Assembly: GCA_026418625.1 (NCBI GenBank)
Contig: JAOABA010000056.1
Coordinates: 1-64,000 of the forward strand
Source of the DNA: Candidatus Kapaibacterium sp.
GTDB lineage: Bacteria; Bacteroidota; Ignavibacteria; Kapaibacteriales; UBA2268
DNA: 64,000 nucleotides
Reading direction: 5' to 3'
Shown: piece after piece, positions 9,101 through 17,712 of the stretch
How positions within the stretch are numbered: the stretch's first letter is position 1
Layout of the letters: every line of letters begins with the position of its first letter
Position numbers and translations under genes: made by a program
Notes under the pieces: model-generated
The model's input: only the letters and a program-made list of their open reading frames with translations
Told to the model about the DNA's origin: nothing
Database searches by the model: none

Positions 9101-10411
9101 ATCGGAGGGAACTGCGGTTGCTCTCATTGCATTCCCGGTTAGAGGAATATTGAATTGCCTTGTTCCTTCGGTAATTATTTCAAGATTTGCACTACGATTT
9201 CCGCCTTGAGTTGGATTGAAAACAACAATAACTCTTTGAGAGTCACAGGAATTCATAATAAAATTCTGCGATGGCTCAATAATACGGAAGTCTCCCGGGT
9301 TTGCACCACCAAGTGACCAAGTTCCGGATGCACTCCTGAATGAAAAGTTTTTCACCCAAATTGTGTCGTATTTCGGAGAACCAATGCAAAATTCTCCAAA
9401 ATTGATACTTGATTTCGATACTTTCTGAGTTGAAGGAGATAATTTATAAACCCCTTCACCCACAACCCAACCATTATTTGCATTTATAAACCATAAATCA
9501 TCGAGGTTACCTCTGTCAATACCGCAGTTTCTTAATTCCCAAGTAGCGCCGGCGTCAGAGGTATAATAGACTGCTTGATTATATCCGCAAGCCCAACCTG
9601 TTCTTCCGTCAATCAAAAAAGTTCCGAACATAGGAGTTCCAACTCGGAACTGCGTCCAGTTATTACCTAAATTTGTCGAAAATCGCATACCACCGTCATT
9701 ACCTCCACCCTGACAGGTTGTTCCAGCGTAAGGAACTAAAAATGAAGTGCCAAGATGAGTGATTTCTTCCTGCCAGACCTTTGTCCCAGAATTAGCATAT
9801 ACCTGCCAGGTCGCTCCTCCATCAGTTGTGTTCCAAATTCTGCCACTGCTAACTGCAAATCCCCTTCCATTTGCTTCATAAAGGATTACGTCCGTCATCC
9901 CGCTTTCGGGTTCAGTGCCTGAAAACAATGTCCAAGTATTGCCTCCATCAGTGGTTTTCCAAAAATGCTGATCCGTTACGCAGCAATCGCCTCCTACAAT
10001 ACCATTTAATTCATCAACAAAATAACATCCCCAAAAAAACATACCTGCGCCAGCATCTGCAGGTCTTATGTCGAACCAAGTTACACCTCCGTTTGTTGAT
10101 TTAAAGATCCCGTCAACTCCTGAGGTATAACCGACCGTTCTCGTAGGAAAATGAACACTTTCAAGATGGTAAGCTCCTGCAATAGTTGAACCAGCCCAAG
10201 TATTTCCACCGTCTGTAGTTCTGATTACCATTCCGTTAAAACCACAAGCCCAGCCGTAGTTCGGGTCTCCGGGCAGAAAATAAACATCCAGCCAATAGTT
10301 GGATGAATAACCAATCGGAAGATTAACTTTTTCCCAATATTGAGATTTTAAAGGATAAATGAAAGCTAATAATAATATGATTTTCAATATAATTCGTATG
10401 TTTGATTTCAT
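6167..10411 (-). CDS. Large T9SS-secreted surface protein: YCF48/BNR propeller plus choice-of-anchor-D repeats
   Basis: A 1414-residue protein with a signal peptide (residues 1-23, ending K-S-Q). Residues 25-330 carry YCF48/BNR-type repeats with several T-T-D-G-G-x-T-W motifs, as in beta-propellers. Residues 330-1150 form a string of Ig-like 'choice-of-anchor D'/HYDIN-type domains, each with an I-D-F-G-x-x-x-C-like strand and a T-x-P-I-xx-x-F-x-P strand. Residues about 1160-1320 resemble a cohesin-like sandwich. The C-terminal 85 residues look like a type A T9SS sorting domain (I-T-I-T-D-I-S-G-N ... G-A-Y-F-I-T-V). It is expected to be exported and anchored or released at the cell surface; its ligand is unknown. 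It is convergent with and abuts the uxs gene. Confidence 0.88.
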   Translation of the reverse strand: MKSNIRIILKIILLLAFIYPLKSQYWEKVNLPIGYSSNYWLDVYFLPGDPNYGWACGFNGMVIRTTDGGNTWAGSTIAGAYHLESVHFPTRTVGYTSGVDGIFKSTNGGVTWFDIRPADAGAGMFFWGCYFVDELNGIVGGDCCVTDQHFWKTTDGGNTWTLFSGTEPESGMTDVILYEANGRGFAVSSGRIWNTTDGGATWQVYANSGTKVWQEEITHLGTSFLVPYAGTTCQGGGNDGGMRFSTNLGNNWTQFRVGTPMFGTFLIDGRTGWACGYNQAVYYTSDAGATWELRNCGIDRGNLDDLWFINANNGWVVGEGVYKLSPSTQKVSKSSINFGEFCIGSPKYDTIWVKNFSFRSASGTWSLGGANPGDFRIIEPSQNFIMNSCDSQRVIVVFNPTQGGNRSANLEIITEGTRQFNIPLTGNAMRATAVPSDTLIVINRAICGQTYEKTIRWTAEVLGERITMIQKVSGSNEFNFSVTLPVLVTTMGVETKFTIRLQDTGWQEARFKVSLFPCDRDTFITVRAYGVSPIISADAPSKEIKLECINKGKLEFEIKNTGNDSLIIKSARIIDIATGFTIAGWKSGKIIPITLQPGEKDTIIINFNPSATGRFATRLRLENNDVTTARGDKNPLELILTGEYGFANMLTKVKNIDFGRICLGDSISVPLSFFKTGNLPLIIDRPSFIKNQFSYTFPATIFPRTLTLLTDTVRGFVNFRPTIRGKFQDTLIITALPCYDTLRIAITGEGIDAGLRLNPAFFDGIFITNQPNQRIVKVTNTGTIDLKITKIYLNPQLSNFSYNFTPNLPVDISPGQTIDFTFNFTPLIDSSFRTNLCFAAEGECPAEQCLLINIQSLSPSLEFDKTAIDFGKQLCNPISKTDKIRITNSGILADTIEVLEIIPDETHFKITNKPQLPYIIKPSEVLDIEILYFPLTEGTHSGEIIIESKNMQGKNFGIKLNGEFRKTETTPKSFNYDFGKFEKCENDKQIKITYQNSGTLADTLIISKAGSSNHFIAIPDDFLIVEPNNSAELTIVLKPVEFQNDGIYTETFSLYSKICNYTLNVDVTAELISPKLSVTPTQLNFGSVWKNEASNRTITIQNNSSSRIEIQDIKIIPNNNGFSYQLNLPLGLEPLASVSVPITFIGSSEGDFTAKLEIIQKTNCLDSFSVDLIARIPQERYSNKVFIGEYTLAPGDKFMIALSLQDSLPRVNLSKIDYTITFDRWLFYPYNVYLRTNEKPIETIFDYKSGILSGSLNEELVKDLFKQSGEFLWIDGIALASDPNLTKLELKQFDIKSDKEVDIEKKDGWLQVTPLCLPIAAIKYTFIPELNIATKNQIITDGHFKADIRATDEMNIYITITDISGNVLYQTTQNVDKNSKELLLDLNNLISGAYFITVKSDYMHIWRDRFNIIR

Positions 10412-10509
10412 TTGTTATCAAATTTTTATATTTTACAATTGTTAAGTTAAACAATATTTTGGTTTAACAAATGTAATATAAAAATGTTACACTAAAAAGA
10501 AAAAAACTT

Positions 10510-11403
10510 ATGGTAAAAAAGCTTTCACTTAAACCTTTTGTTCTTTTATCAGCATTATTTTTTATTTTCATATCTTGCAGTAGCTCACGACAGTCAGTTA
10601 CTGAAAAAAAACATTTTCTTTGGGAGGTCAAATCAGGCGAATCAACAGTTTATCTGCTTGGTTCTATTCATATTGCAAAGAAAGAAATTTACCCTCTTGA
10701 CAGTATAATAGAAACTGCTTTCCTTAATTCGAATTTTGTTGCAGTGGAGTTTGATTTAAGAACAGTTGACCCGTTCAAAGTGCTGAAACTAAGCACATTT
10801 AGCGATGAACAAACCTTAAAGGATAATATTGATTCTATCTCATACCAAAAAATTAAAGCTGCTTTTGAAAAAATTGGTATTCCTGAATCTGTCTTTAATA
10901 AATATAAGCCTTGGTTTGCAGCAATTAACCTTGTTATGCTTGATTTGGCTTCATCAGGTTATAATCCCGATGCTGGCATAGATGTTTATTTTATTGATAA
11001 AGCCAAAATTCACAAAAAGAAGGTTTTAGAACTTGAGTCTTTCGAAGAACATATTGCCCTGATGGATACTTTAATACATCTTTTTGGCAATAGTTTTATT
11101 GATTACACTTTGAAAGATTTGGAAGAGACAAAATCTCAGGTTGATGAGTTATTCAAAATTTGGGAGAATGGGGATGTTAAAGCAATGGAAGACTATGTTA
11201 AGTCCAATATTTCGGAAGATAAAACTTATCAGGAAATGTTTTACCTTCTGAACGACAAACGCAACTTCAATATGCTTAAGCGAATTAAAAATTATTTAAA
11301 AGAACCGGGAACATATTTTGTTGTTGTCGGCGCAGCCCATCTGGTTGGTGAAAATGGCTTGGTTAACCTCCTTCGAAAAGATTATGAAGTTATTCAAAGA
11401 TAA
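10510..11403 (+). CDS. TraB/GumN family lipoprotein
   Basis: A 297-residue protein with a signal segment and lipobox ending at C23 (F-I-S-C), followed by a serine-rich stretch. The TraB/GumN (PF01963, Tiki-like) signature is present: L-L-G-S-I-H with H54 near the N-terminus, A-V-E-F-D in the second strand, and V-V-G-A-A-H-L with H277 near the C-terminus. Eukaryotic Tiki members are metal-dependent proteases. The bacterial role is not settled, so protease activity is only possible here. The first GX2H and last GAAH motifs are intact. The next gene, a GT117 membrane protein, begins 65 bases downstream in the same direction. Confidence 0.88.
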   Translation: MVKKLSLKPFVLLSALFFIFISCSSSRQSVTEKKHFLWEVKSGESTVYLLGSIHIAKKEIYPLDSIIETAFLNSNFVAVEFDLRTVDPFKVLKLSTFSDEQTLKDNIDSISYQKIKAAFEKIGIPESVFNKYKPWFAAINLVMLDLASSGYNPDAGIDVYFIDKAKIHKKKVLELESFEEHIALMDTLIHLFGNSFIDYTLKDLEETKSQVDELFKIWENGDVKAMEDYVKSNISEDKTYQEMFYLLNDKRNFNMLKRIKNYLKEPGTYFVVVGAAHLVGENGLVNLLRKDYEVIQR

Positions 11404-11468
11404 TGCTAATGTTATTACTTTTTTAATTTTTTTATAGTTGTTATTATTCAATTTATTAACTATATACT

Positions 11469-13472
11469 ATGAAAATAAGCAGGAATACTATTTATCTTAT
11501 CCTTTCTTTTTTAATACCATTCATTATATATATAATCACAGCGGCACCAGATGTAACATTCACGGACAGCGGCGAGCTCGCCGGTGCTGCAGTAACGTTG
11601 GGGGTAGCACATCCTACGGGTTATCCTCTTTTTACTATTCTTGGTTTTCTTTGGAGCCTTCTGCCGCTTCCTTTTTCGAAAATTTATTCCTTAAACCTTT
11701 TTTCAGGTTTTTTAACAAGTCTTTCTTCACTTGCTTTTTTCATTATTGCAAAGACAATTTTTCTACATTTGCCTGAGTTAAATAAATCCGAGATAAGCGT
11801 TACTATAAAAAAAGGTCAGAAAGGAAAAAAAACATCCTCAATTTTTAAAAAATTAGATGAAAATAATATTTTACTTTTATCTTTTATTTCTGCTCTGTTC
11901 TTTTCATTTGCTTTAACTATCTGGTCTCAGGCTGTATATATCGAAGTTTATTCCTTGCAGATTTTGATAATCAATCTTGTGATTTTATTTTTAATCAAAG
12001 CCACATTCGAAGAAGAAAACAAAGCAAGATATTTTCTATTATCAGCTTTAATGCTTGGTCTTGGATTTACTAATCATATGTCCTCAATAATGCTTATCCC
12101 TGCTTTCATTTTCATTTTTTTCAAACAACCGGCAGAAACTTGGAATTTTACACCTCAAAGATTAAAATTTGGATTAATTTTGCTTATTACATTTCTTTTA
12201 TCTCTTAGTTTATATATTTATCTTCCTCTTCGTTCCTCAGCACTGCCAGAATTTAATTGGGGGTGGGTTCATCGTGGTTTCGATTATTTTCTTTATCACG
12301 TTCAGGGAAAACAGTTTCAAGAATGGATGGGTTTCACGAAAATCTTCAAGGCAATGTTTGGTTCATCTCAGCTTGGTATGGCTGATACAATGAAAGAGGT
12401 TACAGAAATCTGGAATAAAAATGCAGAAATTTTCTTCCGGTTACTTCCGGGACAGCTTGCCTGGCTTGGGCTTATTCCTTTAATATTTGGTTTTTATATT
12501 ACTTATAAAATAAGCAAAACATTTTTCTTTTTTCTTTCATTAATCATTATTTTCTGTATTGCAGTAGCTTTCAATTATCCAATACACGACATTGACTCAT
12601 ACTTTTCAACAGCTTATATCGGTTTGATTATTTTTGCTTCAATCGGGCTTTATTGGTTAGCAACAAAATATATAAGAATTATACCATTTCTCATTGCCTT
12701 GCCACTTTTACAATTGATAATAAATTTTTCGGAGAATGACCGCTCTGATGATGTTATTGTAAAAGAATACACTCATTTTATTGCAAACAATCTTGAACCA
12801 AATGCAGTGATTCTCTCTTCACAGTGGGATTACTGGCTTTCAGCCTTCTGGTATAAACAGAGAGTTGAGGGCTACCGTAAGGATGTTACAATCATTGACA
12901 AGGAACTTCTTAGACGCACTTGGTATCTTCCTCATCTAAAAATGTGGTATCCAAAGACCATAAAACCCTGCGATGATGCTATCAAGAGCTATGATGAACA
13001 ACTTGAATTATTTGAACATAGTAAACCTTACGACCCAAGAGAAATTCAGGCAAGATTTATAAATATGATAAATTGCATTATTGATAAAAATTATGAGAGC
13101 AGACCGATTTATATTACTGCTGATGTTTTTATGAGCGAAGGCAACCAGAATGTAGATAATGATATCGGCAAAGGTTATAATAAAATTCCCGTTGGTTTTG
13201 TTATCAAATTGACAAAGGATACAACTGCACAACTGAATTTAGGAAAATTCAATGTAGATAAATTTGCAGAATCATTAAGAAAAAATTCCGGTCATTTAGT
13301 GGATGGAATCAAAACCACCTCTCTTTATTATTTAGTTGATTTAACAGCTAACTATGCTTTAAGAACAAATCAAAACCAGCAAGCACTGAAAGCACTTAAA
13401 TTAGCTAATAAAATCGCTCCCGAAAATGAGCAGATTTCAGCAATGATTCGAAGGCTTGAGACTGGTCAGTAA
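11469..13472 (+). CDS. DUF2723 / GT117 family membrane protein (TMEM260-like O-mannosyltransferase)
   Basis: A 667-residue protein with about ten to twelve membrane segments in the first 430 residues and a soluble C-terminal part ending in a TPR-like pair of helices. The N-terminus contains A-A-P-D-V-T-F-x-D-S-G-E-L-A followed by A-H-P-T-G-Y-P, the hallmark of DUF2723. The acidic D-S-G-E loop matches the catalytic loop expected of GT-C transferases. Family knowledge: DUF2723 proteins are classed as GT117, and human TMEM260 is a protein O-mannosyltransferase. The protein probably glycosylates exported proteins at the inner membrane, but donor and acceptor here are unknown. Confidence 0.88.
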   Translation: MKISRNTIYLILSFLIPFIIYIITAAPDVTFTDSGELAGAAVTLGVAHPTGYPLFTILGFLWSLLPLPFSKIYSLNLFSGFLTSLSSLAFFIIAKTIFLHLPELNKSEISVTIKKGQKGKKTSSIFKKLDENNILLLSFISALFFSFALTIWSQAVYIEVYSLQILIINLVILFLIKATFEEENKARYFLLSALMLGLGFTNHMSSIMLIPAFIFIFFKQPAETWNFTPQRLKFGLILLITFLLSLSLYIYLPLRSSALPEFNWGWVHRGFDYFLYHVQGKQFQEWMGFTKIFKAMFGSSQLGMADTMKEVTEIWNKNAEIFFRLLPGQLAWLGLIPLIFGFYITYKISKTFFFFLSLIIIFCIAVAFNYPIHDIDSYFSTAYIGLIIFASIGLYWLATKYIRIIPFLIALPLLQLIINFSENDRSDDVIVKEYTHFIANNLEPNAVILSSQWDYWLSAFWYKQRVEGYRKDVTIIDKELLRRTWYLPHLKMWYPKTIKPCDDAIKSYDEQLELFEHSKPYDPREIQARFINMINCIIDKNYESRPIYITADVFMSEGNQNVDNDIGKGYNKIPVGFVIKLTKDTTAQLNLGKFNVDKFAESLRKNSGHLVDGIKTTSLYYLVDLTANYALRTNQNQQALKALKLANKIAPENEQISAMIRRLETGQ

Positions 13473-13535
13473 CCGAATTCTTTGCTATCACCATCAGTGA
13501 AATCAATCGTGTTTCCACGTCATTGCTATGAAGTC

Positions 13536-13640
13536 AGGAAACTTGTTCTTCCCTGTCATTCCTGTGCAGACAGGAATCTCCTTCTCCCTTGTCATTCCTT
13601 GCTTGTCAAGGAATCTCTTTATTACTCTAAGACTCCTGCC
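13536..13640. repeat. GTCATTCCTG-type hairpin repeats (solo copies)
   Basis: Two hairpin units, ATTCCTGtgcagaCAGGAAT and ATTCCTTgcttgtCAAGGAAT, each preceded by a tract like CCCTGTC or CCCTTGTC and followed by CTC. They are in the opposite orientation to the related repeats around the GIY-YIG gene at 28.9-29.5 kb. A degenerate GACTCCTGCCT (13631-13641) may be the remains of the second hairpin type seen there. Confidence 0.8.
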
Positions 13641-13661
13641 TCCAAGTCTGTGTAAAAACCA

Positions 13662-13742
13662 GTCATTCAGAGCCGAAGGCGAAGAATCAATATTATTTAA
13701 ATCATTGAAATTTAATGGACTCTTCACTTCGTTCAGAGTGAC
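13662..13742. repeat. Inverted pair of REP-like repeats (GTCATTCAGAGC / TTCGTTCAGAGTGAC)
   Basis: Two arms, GTCATTCAGAGCCGAAGGCGAAGAATC at 13662-13688 and the reverse complement of a GTCACTCTGAACGAAGTGAAGAGTC copy at 13718-13742, face each other across a 29-base AT-rich spacer. I recall similar sequences as common dispersed repeats in Bacteroidota and Chlorobiota genomes. No gene overlaps them. Confidence 0.7.
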
Positions 13743-13766
13743 AATAAATTTTGTTTCAGAAGTTCA

Positions 13767-13869
13767 ACACCTATGAGGTGTAGGACATCTTTTTTTACAC
13801 TGACAGGGTTGTCTGTTCTAACGGAAAGCACTATTTTAAAAATTTTTTTTCCACTACTTGAAAGTAGTG
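13767..13869. repeat. Two small palindromes in non-coding sequence
   Basis: ACACCTatgAGGTGT lies at 13767-13781 and CACTACTTgaAAGTAGTG at 13852-13869. Both are perfect hairpins. Neither is followed by a clear T-run in the right place, so I do not call them terminators. They are probably parts of further repeat families. Confidence 0.55.
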
Positions 13870-13930
13870 ACTATTCAATTTTAACAAAGCTACCTATCTA
13901 AGCACCAAGTAAGTTGAATATCTTGATTTC

Positions 13931-13976
13931 AGCGCCCTTTGCGTGAAACCCTTTTTCTCGCAGAGCCCGCAAAGGA
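13931..13976. repeat. Relic of the CTCTGCG repeat family
   Basis: The stretch contains CCTTTGCGTGAAACCC followed by TTCTCGCAGAGCCCGCAAAGG. It matches the arm-loop-arm core of the array at 1-1271 but is only one unit and lacks the AT-rich tail. It shows that the family is dispersed rather than confined to the nuclease locus. Confidence 0.8.
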
Positions 13977-14024
13977 ACGAGGAGAGATTGTAATGATTTT
14001 TTAACAAACAACAATTATATTCCC

Positions 14025-17000
14025 TTACCAGTCATAACCGAGAGAGAACCAATATTGCGGCTGTGACCAGCTGTAATATTCATTTCGCCAAGCTATATCA
14101 AACTTCACGGGTAAGCCAAGAAGATAAGTTCTTACTCCGATACCTGCAGACATCAATAAATTATTAGGAATTGTGTTCCCCTGCTGGTCAGTCGTAGTTG
14201 ATTTGAAAGAGGACAAATCACCATACCAAGAACCGCCCATATCAAAGAAAAAAGCACCCATAATATTTCTAAATAGAATAGGTATAGGTCCGGCAAGCAG
14301 TGCCTGAAATAGTGGAAAACGAAGCTCAACATTTGTCAAAAAGTATTTATCCCCATTGATGGCATTAACATCGAAGCCCCTTAATGGCATTACAAATTCG
14401 TTCAAGAAATCCTCGGGTTTGTCAAATGGCAAACTGTTGTTTGAAAAAGAGCGGTTTATCCAATTATCAGTTCCACCCAAATAGAACTTCTGAGGGTTAG
14501 GTCCAAGACTTGCTCCTCCGGCAAATCTTGTTGCAATCGTCATATAATCAAAGAGTGGGATATAGTTTCTGAAATCCCCTGTTATAGTCATAAAACCAAT
14601 ACCATTATCCGAAAATCTTGGGGTCCCCTGAAATCCTACATAAAAACGGCTTCCCTGATATGGAGACATAAAGCCAAAAAGGACATCATCATAAACATAT
14701 CTTGCTTTAGGCATAAAAAGCATCCTGTGCAAATCAGGAAGAGATTGGTCGGTAACGTTTTCTTTTGTCAGATTTATCCAATCCAAACCCCATTCAATCC
14801 TGTCAAATAAGCTGAAAGGATATTGTGCATCAAGCCTTAACCCATAATTTCTGAATCTATAAATATAATTGAAATTATATCCAAAAGAAAGTAATGAAGA
14901 ATGATAACCGCTTATGAAATAATCAATGACTTCGGGCATATATGCATAAGTTGCAAGAATATTGCTGTTTTTGAGGTCAACCCATAAATTTGCTTCAACA
15001 TAAATCTGATGATTTCCTAAAACATCACTAAATAGAATTTGTGCGACACCTTGATAGCCGTATAATGTGCTAAAGCCCGGATTCCCGATGATTACATCAG
15101 GGGTAAATTTTATTTTATAGTCAAACACCTGAAATTCCTGATCATCACTAATAAGACCTGAAATGGCTGTCTTTGAATCTGTTTGATTTTCACGAATGTC
15201 TGGATTTGGTTTGACGAATTGTTGGCGATTAAACTCAATATCGAAATTGCCATAACCAATTAGTTCCCTATCATTTTTCTCATTAGTGATAGATTCGTTT
15301 TGTTTTTCGTTAAGGCTTGAAATGAGAGTCTTCCTTTGAACTTCAGCTTGTTTCAATTTTGTTAAAGGCAAGGTATCCAAATCAAATTTTCTTGTAAATG
15401 GATTTTTTATTTGGAAAATGTCATATCCGCCATTTGTTAAAGAGGAAAAGAAAAGATCGTTACCCGTTGCTGATAGCGACAATTGTGTTATACCATTTAA
15501 AGAATTAGTTTTTGGTTTACTTTTTCCTGTGCTTAAATCAAGCTCATAAATATTTCCAATTCCATTAAGTTCGGAAACATATAAAATCTTCTTTCCATCG
15601 GGAGAAACAGCCAAAGAGGTTTTATTATTTTCGGGGTCAAAAGTAATTCTTTCAATTTTCTTTGTCTCTAAATTATATGAATAAATATCCCGAGAATTGA
15701 AATTGTGTTTCCACATTTTGTTATCATAAGGATTAGATGAAGTATTGAGATAATCACCACGGTCTGATATGAAATAAATCAATTTAGAATTTTTATCCCA
15801 GACAGGCAGAAAATCCGAAAAAACATCATTTGTAAGATTTTCTGTTTTTTTGGTAGTTAGGTTGTAAATATAAACATCACTTGAAATACCGTTAGTGGCA
15901 ATAAAAGCCAGCAAACGACCGTCAGGTGACCAATTAACCGAAGAGATTGAGGAAAAACCGAGTAAAATTCTTTCGTATTTTCCCGATTCGGCATCAACAA
16001 TAAAAATAGCATCTTCGTTGCCGGCTTTTGCAGATATAGCAAGTTTTGTTCCTTCGGGATTCCACGAAATACCCGGAGTTAAAATGTTCAATTCCTCAAA
16101 ATCGGTTCTTCTGAGACTGCTAACTAATTTCTTGGGTTCTTCTTTTTTTGTTAAATCTTGAATAAATATAGCATAAAGACCATCTCTATCGGAAATGAAA
16201 GCTAATTTTGTTCCTGAAGGGGAAACAGCTGGAGAAGAATTGTAGAAATTCTTTTCCTTTTTATGATTTGTTATACGTATTGCAAAATCTTCAGGGCTTT
16301 CAAATCTATCAATATCTGGAAAATAATATCTTTTTATATCTTTTTGCCATTGGTCCGAAAAATCATCAAGACTCATATTAAATGAGCTTTGGAAAGCATT
16401 CTTAATATCACCGCTGATATATAACCTATTTATAAAATCACCAACACGTTGCTCCCCATATTTATCCGCAATATACCAAAAGAAAGACTGTCCACCGCGA
16501 TAAGCATAATAGTTATTCAAATATTGAAGTGGGACTAAATTTTCACTCAATGTAACATCCCGCATAAACATATCAGTTTGAGCGTCAAGTCCCCCGATGC
16601 TCTCCCATTCTGCAAGACCTTCACTAACCCAGATTGGAATTTCATTTAAACTGTTAGTGGATAAGGCTGATTGCAGGGTTCCACCATAAAACAAATCATT
16701 CATAACAGCGTGAACAAGCTCGTGATGGATTACGTGCCGGAATTGTGAGTAGTCTCCTTGAAATGGGACTACTACCCTATTCTTAAATAATTCGGTAACA
16801 CCACCAACTCCTTCTGGTAAATAGCTGCTTATTACATTGGTTTGCTGAAATTCGTTTTTGCTATTGTAAATGATGAGAGCAAATCTTTTATTTAATTTAT
16901 AACTAAGAGTTCTTTCGATTGATTTCAGGGCTGCTTCGCCGTGACGTGCAGCAAATTCCGCTAAATACTTGGCGTCATCATAAAAATATATATCAAAATT

Positions 17001-17120
17001 GGTTGATGATATATATTTCCAGTCAAATTTTCGATATTGAACCTTATTTTTCCCAAATTGACTCAACAAAGGGCTGATTGAAATAAGTAATAAAGTTATA
17101 ATTAAAAATACCTTTTTCAT
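14025..17120 (-). CDS. Secreted gluzincin-like protease domain fused to TolB-type propeller and outer-membrane beta-barrel
   Basis: A 1031-residue protein from the ATG at 17120. A TTG at 17147 would add nine residues, but the ATG gives a clean signal peptide (M-K-K-V-F-L-I... ending L-L-S-Q). Residues 20-270 form a peptidase MA-like domain with H133-E-L-V-H137 and a downstream S-E167-G-L-A-E171-W, fitting a zinc gluzincin with two histidines and a glutamate as ligands. Residues 280-600 carry PD40/TolB repeats (S-P-x-G-x-x-L-A-F, L-Y-A-V-S-P-D-G-K). The C-terminal 350 residues look like a BamA/surface-antigen-type barrel ending in an aromatic residue. It is likely anchored in the outer membrane with a surface or periplasmic protease head; the substrate is unknown. 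Confidence 0.85.
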   Translation of the reverse strand: MKKVFLIITLLLISISPLLSQFGKNKVQYRKFDWKYISSTNFDIYFYDDAKYLAEFAARHGEAALKSIERTLSYKLNKRFALIIYNSKNEFQQTNVISSYLPEGVGGVTELFKNRVVVPFQGDYSQFRHVIHHELVHAVMNDLFYGGTLQSALSTNSLNEIPIWVSEGLAEWESIGGLDAQTDMFMRDVTLSENLVPLQYLNNYYAYRGGQSFFWYIADKYGEQRVGDFINRLYISGDIKNAFQSSFNMSLDDFSDQWQKDIKRYYFPDIDRFESPEDFAIRITNHKKEKNFYNSSPAVSPSGTKLAFISDRDGLYAIFIQDLTKKEEPKKLVSSLRRTDFEELNILTPGISWNPEGTKLAISAKAGNEDAIFIVDAESGKYERILLGFSSISSVNWSPDGRLLAFIATNGISSDVYIYNLTTKKTENLTNDVFSDFLPVWDKNSKLIYFISDRGDYLNTSSNPYDNKMWKHNFNSRDIYSYNLETKKIERITFDPENNKTSLAVSPDGKKILYVSELNGIGNIYELDLSTGKSKPKTNSLNGITQLSLSATGNDLFFSSLTNGGYDIFQIKNPFTRKFDLDTLPLTKLKQAEVQRKTLISSLNEKQNESITNEKNDRELIGYGNFDIEFNRQQFVKPNPDIRENQTDSKTAISGLISDDQEFQVFDYKIKFTPDVIIGNPGFSTLYGYQGVAQILFSDVLGNHQIYVEANLWVDLKNSNILATYAYMPEVIDYFISGYHSSLLSFGYNFNYIYRFRNYGLRLDAQYPFSLFDRIEWGLDWINLTKENVTDQSLPDLHRMLFMPKARYVYDDVLFGFMSPYQGSRFYVGFQGTPRFSDNGIGFMTITGDFRNYIPLFDYMTIATRFAGGASLGPNPQKFYLGGTDNWINRSFSNNSLPFDKPEDFLNEFVMPLRGFDVNAINGDKYFLTNVELRFPLFQALLAGPIPILFRNIMGAFFFDMGGSWYGDLSSFKSTTTDQQGNTIPNNLLMSAGIGVRTYLLGLPVKFDIAWRNEYYSWSQPQYWFSLGYDW

Positions 17121-17248
17121 TTTATTTATGCTTATTTGATTTTTCAATTTAAAATACCATTAGCTTTGACGAACAAAAAGCTATAAGAGTATTAATAATT
17201 ACACTTAAGATTCGAAGATGTTGGACTTAAGGGAAAAGCATTAAAAAA

Positions 17249-17490
17249 TTAATAATCAATTAACTTTTCGGAGATTAATATTTTAGGAAAGATTTTATCT
17301 TTCACTCCTTCAAAAAGCCATATTTGTAAACCTTTGGCTGGATTTTATTGGTAAGGATTTTCAATTTATCTCGTAAATTATTATTTAAGGTCATATATGT
17401 TTCATCATTACTCTTATATATCAATTTATTAAGAATATCATATATGGTGATAATATAAATAATAATTAAATTATTAACTAATTTTTAGGA
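17249..17490 (-). pseudogene. Possible decayed T9SS C-terminal domain
   Basis: In this 440-base gap (17148-17589) the minus strand encodes, in one frame, a segment reading I-I-T-I-Y-D-I-L-N-K-L-I-Y-K that fits the start of a T9SS sorting domain. After a frame change near 17345, another frame reads G-L-Q-I-W-L-F-E-G-V-K ... I-L-I-S-E-K, which fits its end. No upstream coding sequence remains. AT-rich DNA can mimic such short motifs, so this is a weak call. The rest of the gap holds nothing else I can support. Confidence 0.3.
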
Positions 17491-17589
17491 AAATGATAAT
17501 AAACGTTCCTTAGACGTCTCTTCAAACAAAAAAACCATCCGCTTTAGAAGGCTAAACTTATTATTAACAATATGTTATAATATTTCTTG

Positions 17590-17678
17590 CGGAGAGGGCG
17601 AGATTCGAACTCGCGGTAGAGTTTAACCCCTACGACGGTTTAGCAAACCGTTGCCTTCAGCCACTCGGCCACCTCTCC
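17590..17678 (-). tRNA. tRNA-Ser (anticodon GCT)
   Basis: Read on the minus strand, the 89-nt sequence begins GGAGAGGTGGCCGAGTGG and closes with CCTCTCC plus discriminator G. The anticodon stem-loop ACGGT-TTGCTAA-ACCGT gives GCT. It has the long variable arm typical of serine tRNAs and a standard GGTTCGAATC-like T arm (GAGTTCGAATCTC). CCA is not encoded. Confidence 0.96.
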
Positions 17679-17712
17679 TTTTTAAAGGAATACAAAAATA
17701 ATTATTTTTTCT

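Noticed and set aside
11438-11776. Overlapping 112-residue frame at the start of the DUF2723 gene
   Set aside because: It is out of frame with a clear, full-length DUF2723 protein and has no recognisable features.
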